NCBI RefSeq assembly: GCF_001457035.1
Contig: NZ_KQ758623.1
Span: 1-64,000, forward strand
Source: Fictibacillus enclensis
GTDB taxonomy: Bacteria > Bacillota > Bacilli > Bacillales > Fictibacillaceae
Direction: 5' to 3'
Length of the DNA stretch: 64,000 nucleotides
The translations under genes were made by a program, and so were the position numbers. The notes under the pieces are model-generated. The model searched no databases. It was given only the letters and a program-made list of their open reading frames with translations, and was not told the DNA's origin. Positions 55,754 to 63,800 of the stretch are shown in pieces (within the stretch, counting starts at the first letter, position 1; each line of letters begins with the position of its first letter).

Positions 55754-56305
55754 TTACTTAAACCGTTTGCTATAAATTTCTAAAAGGTCATTAAACTCCT
55801 TGTCAAGGATCCGTTTTTCTTTTAGATATTGAACAGCAAATTCATATGAGTTTGATGCTTTAAAGAAACCATAGTCACTTTTACTCCAGACAAAACCATT
55901 TTTCATTCTAAAAATAAAATTTACAATCTCAAATATTATTTTTAACTCTTTAGTAATATCCAACTCTGATTCCATGCTCTCATTAGTAATTAAATACACT
56001 TGATCAAAGATATTTACTACTTGCTCTCTGATGCCTGGATCTGCTTTAGCCAATAGCACTTGTAATTTCTTGAAGTCATTGTTAAAAACTATTTCATCGA
56101 ATGTCCTCTGATCGTGTCTACCCGTTAAAAAATCGATGCTTACATTAAAGTAATCTGCGATGGCTTCAAACATTTCAAAATTAGGTTGTCTGTCCTCACG
56201 TTCATAATTACCAAGTGTAGTAAATGGAATATCTAATTCATTTGCTAACTCCCTTAACGTCATTCCCTTTTCTTTTCTTAATAGCCTTATTCGCTCTCCG
56301 AACAT
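55754..56305 (-). CDS. cI-like XRE repressor
   Basis: The 183-residue protein has an N-terminal helix-turn-helix of the XRE family (about 4-58, LRKEKGMTLRELANELDIPFTTLGNYE in pieces) and a helical C-terminal part without the LexA-type peptidase signature. It probably keeps the element silent. It lies divergent to the XRE gene at 56375 with two related operator-like sites between, and precedes int on the same strand. Confidence 0.82.
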   Translation of the reverse strand: MFGERIRLLRKEKGMTLRELANELDIPFTTLGNYEREDRQPNFEMFEAIADYFNVSIDFLTGRHDQRTFDEIVFNNDFKKLQVLLAKADPGIREQVVNIFDQVYLITNESMESELDITKELKIIFEIVNFIFRMKNGFVWSKSDYGFFKASNSYEFAVQYLKEKRILDKEFNDLLEIYSKRFK

Positions 56306-56319
56306 AAATCAACCCCCTG

Positions 56320-56360
56320 CTCAAATCGGGATGTTATTATCGTTTTGTACTCAAATTGAG
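56320..56360. promoter_or_regulatory. Divergent operator region of the element
   Basis: CTCAAATCGGG (56320-56330) and CTCAAATTGAG (56350-56360) share their first seven bases and are 30 bases apart. The second is a near-perfect palindrome. They lie between the repressor and the divergent XRE gene, so one or both regulators probably bind here. Confidence 0.55.
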
Positions 56361-56374
56361 AAAACGAGGTGATA

Positions 56375-56659
56375 ATGTTGGAATGCAAAAAAGAAATGAT
56401 AAAGGAACAATATTTAAAAATTGATGGAATAAAAGTGAAAATATCGAGAGCTGAAAAAGGGTGGACAATAACTAAATTATCCAATGAATCTGGGGTTACA
56501 AGAAAAACCATCGGAGAGATAGAAAAGGGTAATAAAAAGAGGATACGTTACTCAACGATCAATCAAATAGCAATAACTTTGGATAAGAAGGTCGAGGATC
56601 TATGTATTCAAAATGAAAAAAAGAATGAGGGGGAGGACTTCAATGGGCTTCAAGGTTGA
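56375..56659 (+). CDS. XRE-family HTH regulator (Cro-like)
   Basis: The product of about 94 residues contains a helix-turn-helix (KISRAEKGWTITKLSNESGV then TRKTIGEIEKGNK) like small Cro-type regulators. It is divergent to the cI-like repressor, forming a probable lysogeny switch. The start is uncertain: GAGGTGATA at 56366 suits ATG 56375 or TTG 56378 and would exclude GTG 56369. Its end overlaps the next gene by 17 bases. Confidence 0.75.
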   Translation: MLECKKEMIKEQYLKIDGIKVKISRAEKGWTITKLSNESGVTRKTIGEIEKGNKKRIRYSTINQIAITLDKKVEDLCIQNEKKNEGEDFNGLQG

Positions 56660-56930
56660 GTTACCAGAGGGGACCCTCCTAGTGAATGAAGATCACCTTA
56701 AAAGATTAGTACAAGAGGTGATGGCAGAAGTTCAAAGGAGTAATGGTAAAGATGAAATCATGACAATACGCGAAGCTGCAGAATATTTGAAAGTAAGCGT
56801 ACCGACAGTCCGTACTATGATTGCTAACAAGGAGATCCCTTATTTTCAGAGAGGACAAGTGATCCGTTTAAACCTTGCCGAGGTGAAGGCATGGATGCGC
56901 TGTAATTCAAATCAAAAGGAGAGAGGGTGA
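56643..56930 (+). CDS. Excisionase-family helix-turn-helix protein
   Basis: The 95-residue protein has a MerR/excisionase-type domain at about 40-85 (MTIREAAEYLKVSVPTVRTMI and IPYFQRGQVIRLNLAEVKAW), as in Xis-like factors of integrative elements. It could direct excision by int or regulate transcription. ATG 56643 follows GAGGGGGAGG; it overlaps the end of the XRE gene and precedes the DUF3987 gene by 7 bases. Confidence 0.8.
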   Translation: MGFKVELPEGTLLVNEDHLKRLVQEVMAEVQRSNGKDEIMTIREAAEYLKVSVPTVRTMIANKEIPYFQRGQVIRLNLAEVKAWMRCNSNQKERG

Positions 56931-56937
56931 GAAGAAA

Positions 56938-58503
56938 ATGACAGAAATAAAAAAAGAGGCTGCTCTTAATTCAGAACAACCCCCAAATAGCCAATCATTT
57001 AAAGAGAGTATAACACAAGAAAATAACCATTTGTCTGAGACGTGCGACATATTTGATTCAGAGTTACGAAAGGAAGCTCAGACTTTATCTTTACTAGAAA
57101 CAAGAGAGTTTCCTTTTATCTTTTTTCCGGCACCAGTTGCTACATTCATTAGGGATACATCAAAAGCGTTATCTTGTCCTCCAGATTTTGTTGCTATGGG
57201 TGTACTAGTTTGTGCTAGTGTAGCCATTGGAAATGGAGCAACAATGGAATTGAAAAAAAGTTGGGAAACAGGGGCAAGTCTTTATTGTGGCGTAGTGGCT
57301 GAACCTGGTAGTGCAAAAACCCCTGCTATAAACAAATCTCTAAAGCCACTGTTTGATCTTCAAAACAGTAACTTTGAGGAATATGAACATAAAAAAATAC
57401 AGTATGAACTGGAGAGGGACAATTACGAAATAGAGCTTGAGAATTGGAAGAAAAGTATAAAAGGGGCTAAGAGAGCGGAATATGAAGATAAACCAGAACA
57501 TCCTAAAATGCCATCTGTTCAGCAGCTGATAACGATGGATTCTACATTGGAGGCGATGCAGGAAGCTCTCCAATACAATAAAAAGGGCGTAATAAAATTG
57601 CACGACGAGCTGCTTGGTTTTTTTAAAGGGATGAATCAGTATCGAGCTGGAGCAGATCGCCAATACTGGCTGTCTATTTGGTCTAATGAACCTATCTTTA
57701 TTAATCGTAAGGGAAAAGAACCCATTCAAATCCCAAAACCCTTCGTGAGCATTATTGGCGGTATCCAGCCAGATATGATAGAGGAGATAGTCAAAGCAGT
57801 TGAAGGGAATAACAATGATGGTTTGATTGATCGATTTTTATTTTGTTATCCTGATCCGGTTTCTTCGCATTGGACAGACGATGATGTAAGCGAAGAAATT
57901 ATAGGGGGGTATTGTGATATCATAACACGAATTTATCATTCGCTTAGTGAAGATCATCCTACGTTGGTTAAATTAAGTGACAAGGCGAAGTTTGCCTATA
58001 CTATGTGGTATGACAATACTGAAGAAGAAACTGAAAAAGCGGGCTTTCCAGAGGCTTTAAAAGGGGTGTGGAAAAAATTAAAAGGTCTTCACCCCAGGAT
58101 ATTGCTTATTATGCACATTCTTAAATGGGCAGATAATTACAAAATGGTAAACAAGGGCCTTGTAGAAGATGAGTTGGTTATCTTCACCAATTACATTATG
58201 GATTATTTTAAATCTCATGCAAAAAAAGTATTTCAGTTTACCCAATCAAACATGCAAGACAAAAATGCCATCAAACTAATGGAATATGTAAAGAGTAAAG
58301 GTGAAAAGCATGAAAAGGGGTTATGCATGCGTGTAAATGCTATTAACCGGGGGAAAGTATTTGGACGTTACACTAATATCAGCATAATTGAAGATACTAT
58401 TGCACGTATTGAGCATCAAAGGTTAGGTGAAATCCAACAATCACTTTACAAACGTCAAATCATCAGGGAGTTTGTTTTATATTCAAAGGCAATCCAAAGT
58501 TGA
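56938..58503 (+). CDS. DUF3987-family protein
   Basis: This 521-residue protein matches the DUF3987 family, found in phage-like and integrative elements and often near primase/helicase genes. A variant Walker A EPGSAKT lies at 122-128 after the stretch PDFVAMGVLVCASVAIGNGA. A charged helical insertion spans about 140-185, and an acidic KLHDELLGFFKGMNQY segment near 220 may be Walker B-like. A role in element DNA replication is plausible but unproven. No separate primase or Rep gene is visible nearby. Confidence 0.75.
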   Translation: MTEIKKEAALNSEQPPNSQSFKESITQENNHLSETCDIFDSELRKEAQTLSLLETREFPFIFFPAPVATFIRDTSKALSCPPDFVAMGVLVCASVAIGNGATMELKKSWETGASLYCGVVAEPGSAKTPAINKSLKPLFDLQNSNFEEYEHKKIQYELERDNYEIELENWKKSIKGAKRAEYEDKPEHPKMPSVQQLITMDSTLEAMQEALQYNKKGVIKLHDELLGFFKGMNQYRAGADRQYWLSIWSNEPIFINRKGKEPIQIPKPFVSIIGGIQPDMIEEIVKAVEGNNNDGLIDRFLFCYPDPVSSHWTDDDVSEEIIGGYCDIITRIYHSLSEDHPTLVKLSDKAKFAYTMWYDNTEEETEKAGFPEALKGVWKKLKGLHPRILLIMHILKWADNYKMVNKGLVEDELVIFTNYIMDYFKSHAKKVFQFTQSNMQDKNAIKLMEYVKSKGEKHEKGLCMRVNAINRGKVFGRYTNISIIEDTIARIEHQRLGEIQQSLYKRQIIREFVLYSKAIQS

Positions 58504-58998
58504 ACTTCTAAAACTGCCATTTCACATATGTTGTAGAACATGTATAAGGGTGTAGACGACCTATTTCGACCGGACAAACCTATTCACCATCACTGAAAAG
58601 ATGAGATGTCGAACATTCGATTGAATAGCGGTAGCTAGGGGGAACAATACCTTGTTTTTGTAACTGCTTAAACCGTTCTACCCGTCTACAACCAAGTGAC
58701 GATCATACACCTTACTAGGATTAAGCAGTAGTTTTAAGTAGTGAGTGGATATTCGACTTGTTCTACCACCAGTTGTTGTATCGGTGATGAGCTAATTGGT
58801 CAAGTAGTCCTAAAAAGGAAATCGGACGAGACTGCCGGTAGGTATCACGCTGTCCTACCTTTACTCAATGATGCGATCTAACAACCATTTTCGTTCCCAG
58901 GGACTCCTCGTAACCCTTGAAAACAAAAAAGACGCCTAATACGCGACATCTAAGGGAAATTATGGTATCATTATAATAAGTAAGGAGGTGAAAAGTCT
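58504..58998 (+). other. Non-coding, hairpin-rich segment of the element
   Basis: No convincing gene lies in these 495 bases. Inverted repeats are GTAGAAC (58533-58539) with GTTCTAC (58675-58681 or 58760-58766), TGTAGACG (58551-58558) with CGTCTACA (58683-58690), ACTGCTTAA (58663-58671) with TTAAGCAGT (58721-58729), and GGTAGG (58837-58842) with CCTACC (58854-58859). The second and third pairs interlock as in a pseudoknot. It may hold a structured RNA or an element origin. Two short open frames on the minus strand (58583-58790) look protein-like but are offset and unsupported. Confidence 0.45.
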
Positions 58999-59241
58999 AT
59001 GACGGTATTGACTGCAATTGGGGTCTTTATCGCCACGGTGCTGTTGCCCTTCTTATTGGCTGGTAAGACACTGTTGGAAATCCGAAATCAACATCTGACA
59101 ACTAAGAAGTTACATAGAGAACTTGGTGTGGACGTTAAGGCGAAAGCTGTAGACGTCGACGTAGGATTAAGTCCCCAGACAAGAAGAAGCCGCCGTGATT
59201 CACACTCACGACGGAAAAGCAAAGCTAAATGGTTTAGATAA
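58999..59241 (+). CDS. Small membrane-anchored basic protein, unknown
   Basis: I do not recognise this 80-residue product. It has an N-terminal hydrophobic segment (about 4-22, TAIGVFIATVLLPFLLA) and a charged middle. The C-terminal tail is rich in arginine, serine and lysine (RRSRRDSHSRRKSKAK). A strong AAGGAGGTG lies 8-10 bases before ATG 58999, and TATAAT stands about 25 bases upstream, so it is probably expressed. It may be a holin-like, toxin-like or regulatory membrane peptide. Neighbours are hairpins. Confidence 0.6.
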   Translation: MTVLTAIGVFIATVLLPFLLAGKTLLEIRNQHLTTKKLHRELGVDVKAKAVDVDVGLSPQTRRSRRDSHSRRKSKAKWFR

Positions 59242-59252
59242 AGATACAAACT

Positions 59253-59285
59253 GTTATCGGGGGAGTTGGCGCTCCCTCGTATAAC
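59253..59285 (+). terminator. Strong hairpin after the small membrane ORF
   Basis: GTTAT (59253-59257) and ATAAC (59281-59285) enclose GGGAG and CCTCC-type complementary segments around a TTGGCG loop. It lacks a T-run, so it could be a processing or regulatory structure rather than a terminator. Confidence 0.45.
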
Positions 59286-59319
59286 TCCTACAGTCAGTGT
59301 ACCACAATAGACGAAAATT

Positions 59320-59508
59320 ATGCGAGATTTAATGAAAATGATGTATGGGGATGTGATAGCCTTGGCGGTGATCTTCTTCTACATCACGCATTTTAATTTC
59401 ACACAACTTACCATGTTCAAAGAGATTTCATTAGTAGGAACATCTCTGTACGTCGTTTTACTGTTCATTAAGCTTCACAACGCATTACGCATGAAAGGGA
59501 TGATCTAA
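59320..59508 (+). CDS. Small two-helix membrane ORF, uncertain
   Basis: The 62-residue open frame has two hydrophobic segments (about 10-25 with ALAVIFFYI, and 36-51 with LVGTSLYVVLLFI). I see no ribosome site before ATG 59320 or the later ATGs, so expression is doubtful. Its flanks carry hairpins on both sides. It resembles no family I know; small toxin or membrane peptides are possible. Confidence 0.4.
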   Translation: MRDLMKMMYGDVIALAVIFFYITHFNFTQLTMFKEISLVGTSLYVVLLFIKLHNALRMKGMI

Positions 59509-59594
59509 ACATGAAATCAGCGCCAAGAATGGGAATCGAACTTGAATAGCCGATAGAGCAAACCGGCTACTAATAAAAAGTTCATTCCAGCACC

Positions 59595-59649
59595 GTAGTA
59601 GGAATGCCTGACCTACTACAAAGAAGAGGGGTCGCCAGCCCCTCTTTTC
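59595..59649 (+). terminator. Two tandem hairpins, the second a terminator
   Basis: GTAGTAGG (59595-59602) pairs with CCTACTAC (59612-59619). Immediately after, AAGAGGGG (59624-59631) pairs with CCCCTCTT (59639-59646) and runs into TTTTCTT. The second is a good Rho-independent terminator for the small-ORF unit. Confidence 0.8.
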
Positions 59650-60063
59650 TTATGTCTAAAACTTATCAGCTTATAGTATTTCTTTTAGCTGATCTACGGC
59701 GTCCCCTGCCTATAATGTCTATGGCTTTCCTTGACTCTGCACGTACTTCCTCCAGCAAAATGTCCAGCAACATCTTCCCATAGCCCAGATTATGAATCAT
59801 AGCATCGTAAAGTCTTAAATTTTATTTACAACATCGTTTGGCGGCGAGACCAGTGCACTCAGTAGGGGCGTCTGGACAGGTTGTCAGTTTAACAAAAACC
59901 GTACAAAACCTGCAAACAGCCGAGGCGTTACCGTAATGTGGAAAATCAGATTAATGCAGTAATCTTAGTAGTTCTAAAATGTTTTAGGTGATTTGATCAA
60001 AAAAATTTCCTTAATGATTTCGATAAAACTTATAAGGGTAGGTACTAAAGGGAGGTGTTACAC
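59650..60063. other. Spacer with no supported gene
   Basis: A minus-strand open frame (59666-59800, 44 residues, ending RGRRRSAKRNTIS) looks protein-like and could be the end of a lost gene, but it has no ribosome site or recognised family. The rest, to the GGGAGG before the next gene, is AT-rich without clear structure. A TATAAG-type box lies near 60030. Confidence 0.4.
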
Positions 60064-60642
60064 ATGGGTAAAGGAAGCAGAATTCATTCGAAATTAACAA
60101 CAAATCACTGCTTTTCGCTGGAAATACATTGGATAAAAAAACATGATTTTTTACAAAAGGGATGTACCGTAAAAGGCAACTGTCAACAGAGATTTACTAA
60201 TAGTGGACGTAGTTTGAAGACATCCATCACATCGACTAATGCTAAATTGATTACTCTTACTTATAAGATTAATGGAGAAAAGGTATCTTATTCTGTCCCG
60301 GTTGATTATTCTGCTTGTAACTTTGGTGGTGAGAGACCGTGGTTTCGTTGTCCGAATATCAATTGTAAGAAACGGGTAGGAACGCTCTTTTTAAGAGGAC
60401 AATATTTCCTATGCCGGCATTGTCACGGATTAGCTTATAAAACGCAGATGATGAGCCAACAATTTCGCTTATTGGAGAAAGCACAAAAGGTTAGAGGGAA
60501 ACTTGGGGGGGATCTTTCTACTTTATCTCCGTTTCCTGCAAAACCAAAAGGAATGCACTGGAATACCTATTACAATCTTAAATCTAAGGCCATGCGGAAT
60601 GAAGATAAGATGTGGGGAGTTACGGAAATGCAAGTCTTTTAA
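60064..60642 (+). CDS. Uncharacterised zinc-ribbon protein, MGKGS family
   Basis: The 192-residue product resembles a widespread uncharacterised family that begins MGKGSR, has a beta-rich middle (NAKLITLTYKINGEKVSYSV), then FGGERPWFRCPN, and a zinc-ribbon. Candidate ligands are C96, C101 and C117/C120 (CRHCHGLAY), with the family-typical ending LGGDLSTLSPFPAKPKGMHW in two parts. No function is known to me. It lies just before hsdR on the mobile element, so a link to restriction, defence or mobility is possible. ATG 60064 follows AAAGGGAGGTG. Confidence 0.68.
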   Translation: MGKGSRIHSKLTTNHCFSLEIHWIKKHDFLQKGCTVKGNCQQRFTNSGRSLKTSITSTNAKLITLTYKINGEKVSYSVPVDYSACNFGGERPWFRCPNINCKKRVGTLFLRGQYFLCRHCHGLAYKTQMMSQQFRLLEKAQKVRGKLGGDLSTLSPFPAKPKGMHWNTYYNLKSKAMRNEDKMWGVTEMQVF

Positions 60643-60806
60643 AAGTTTGTGGTGTTTCAAAGAGGCATTGTACAGATCGGTTGATTGAAGGTGGGTTAAG
60701 AGGTGCGGACAGACGATAATGGCTCGTTTACCCCTCTATCCCTTAATGTCCTATTCCGTGTTAATTGGTTATAATTAGGTATAATCACAACCAAGGGGTG
60801 TAAGTG

Positions 60807-63800
60807 ATGACAAACGGTAATTTTCACTTTCTTTCTACAAAATGGGATATCTTAGCGAACTTAGGAGAGACCGCAGAGAGAAATGTATTTATAGACCCAA
60901 ACACGACCCTGATGAAACTCCGCGTCTTTGCTGAGACTTTAACAAAGTTTGTATTAGCTTTTGAAGAAATAAAAGAAACGTACGATACAAAACAAACGGA
61001 TCGAATACAGGCACTAAGAAGGGAAGATCTCATTACTCAAGAGTTAGAGGATATCCTTGAGACGATCCGTAAAAAAGGCAATAAGGCCATGCACGAGGGA
61101 TACGGAACACAACAGGAAGCTCATACTTTAGTACATATGGCATTTCGGCTGGCTGTTTGGTTTATGCAAGTATACGGAGCATGGGATTTTACAGAACCGG
61201 AATACCAAGAGCCTGCTCCAGAAAGCAAAATTGATAAGGATTCACTACAAAAGTTATCCGCTGCATATGATGAAAAAGTGGACAAGCTTGAAAATGAACT
61301 TCAAAAGCTTCGTCAAGCACAACTTTATGTACCCGTTAAAGATAAGCAGCAAAGAAAGAAAGACGCTAAAAAATATGGAAGCCATTTAAATTTAACAGAA
61401 GCGGAAACGCGTATAAAAATAGATGAACAGTTACGAGATGCAGGTTGGGAAGCAGACACGGAAAAGCTTAGATATGGTAAAGGGGTAAGACCTCAAAAAG
61501 GTAAGAACCTAGCGATCGCTGAATGGCCATTAAAGAAGGGGTTTGCGGATTATGCATTGTTTATCGGACTGGATTTTGTCGGAATCGTAGAAGCAAAAAG
61601 AGTAAGTAAAAACATTCCTTCTGACATAGAACAGGCTAAAAACTATGCACGGTTAGTTGAGCGGAAGGGTGAAGAAGCCATTCTACAGCCATATGGTGAC
61701 TATTTTGTCCCCTTCTTGTTTGCAACCAATGGTCAGCCGTTTGTAAAGCAGTTTGCTGAGAAATCGGGCATATGGTTTTTAGACGCAAGAAAATCAACCA
61801 ATCATCCGCGTCCACTTAAAGCCTGGTATTCTCCCCAAGGCTTGAAAGAATTACTGAAGCAGGATGTGGATCGGGCCAATCAGCAGCTCCATGATGAAAA
61901 TTTGGACTACTTAAATTTAAGATCATACCAGGAGGATGCCATTAAATCAGTAGAACGTGCTGTGAGTAATGAACAGCGGCATATTCTACTCGCAATGGCA
62001 ACAGGAACAGGCAAAACAAGGATGGCCATCGGTCTCATCTATCGTCTTATTAAACATAATCGTTTTAAGCGGATTTTATTTTTGGTGGACAGGACATCAC
62101 TTGGAGAACAAGCGGAAGCTGCATTTAAAGACTCTAAGTTGGAGAATTACCACTCGTTCACAGAAATATTTGAGCTTCAGTCACTAGAAAATATACGGCC
62201 CAACCCGGAAACGAAAGTGCAGATTGCTACTGTTCAAGGAATGCTAAATAGATTGTTCTACTCTGAAAATGATCAAAACAAGCCAACAGTGGATCAGTAT
62301 GATTGCATTATCGTTGATGAAGCCCACCGTGGTTACACTCTGGATAAAGAAATGTCTGAGGTAGAAGAGTTATTTAGGGATCATCAGGACTATGTTAGTA
62401 AGTATCGTCAAGTGTTGGATTATTTCGATGCAACGAAAATTGGTTTAACTGCTACTCCTGCTCTGCATACGGTTGAGATTTTTGGAAAGCCAGTCTATAC
62501 CTACTCTTATCGGGAAGCCGTCATAGATGGGTATCTCATTGACCATGAGCCGCCTTATCAGTTTGAAACGGCTTTAAAGAAAACGGGAATTAAGTGGTCG
62601 GCAGGTGATACCGTTGATGTGTACAATACACGAACAGGTGAAATTGAGACAGAACTGCTGGAAGACGAGGTTAATATTGAGGTAACCAATTTTAATAGAA
62701 CGGTTATCACGGAGAATTTCAATCGGGTTATTTTAACAGAGTTAGCAAAATACATTGATCCGACAAGTCTCGGAAAAACATTAATTTTTGCTGCAACAGA
62801 TGATCATGCCGACATGGTTGTTCGAATCTTTAAAGAAGAGTTAGAAGAAATACATGGTCCTATAGATGACAATGCTGTTATGAAAATTACAGGCTCCATA
62901 AAAAATCCGTCACAAGCAATTAAACTTTATAAAAACGAACGGTTACCGAACATTGCTGTAACGGTTGATCTACTGACGACAGGGATTGATGTTCCAGCTA
63001 TTACGAATCTGGTCTTTTTAAGGCGTGTTCGCTCTCGTATTCTTTATGAGCAAATGTTAGGCCGGGCAACGAGACGTTATGATGAGATTGGCAAGGATCA
63101 TTTTTCGATCTATGATGCGGTTGGTCTGTATGAATCACTAAAGCCTTATACAACAATGAAACCAGTTGTAACAAGTCCGAAAGTTACGGTTATGCAATTA
63201 GTGGACGAATTGGAACAAATAGAAGATAAAAGCCAACAGGAGCAGCATAAAGAAGAGTTAATTGCCAAGGTTCAACGTCGGAAGCAGCGGTGGATGGAAA
63301 AGGATTATGAAGACTTTAAAGTCCTCTCAGGTGGAAAAACGGTCAATGAGTTTGTGGCCTGGATGAAACAAGCTGAACCAAAAGAGGTTGTGGATAAGCT
63401 CACTATGAATCAAAACATTCTACAGTTTTTAGATGAAAATAGGGGACGGCCAGTACTGCAGTATATTTCAACACATGAGGATGAAATAAAAGAAGTAACC
63501 CGCGGGTATGGGGATGCAGAAAAGCCAGAGGACTACCTGCAAAGCTTTAATCAATTCATTAAAGAGAACATGAACTTAATTCCTGCGCTTCAGGTTGTTT
63601 GTTCTCGTCCGAAAGAGTTGACCCGCAATCAATTAAGGGAATTAAGAATCGCGCTTGACCAAAAAGGCTTCACCGAAAAAGGACTTCAGACAGCATGGCG
63701 TGATGCTAAAAATGAAGATATAGCAGCAGACATCATAAGCTTTATTCGGCAGCAAGCTTTGGGAGACCCGCTCATCGACCATGAAGAGCGAATCAAACAA

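Noticed and set aside
58583-58790. Decayed minus-strand gene
   Set aside because: Two open frames of about 37-40 codons are offset from each other; this length is common by chance and no family was recognised.
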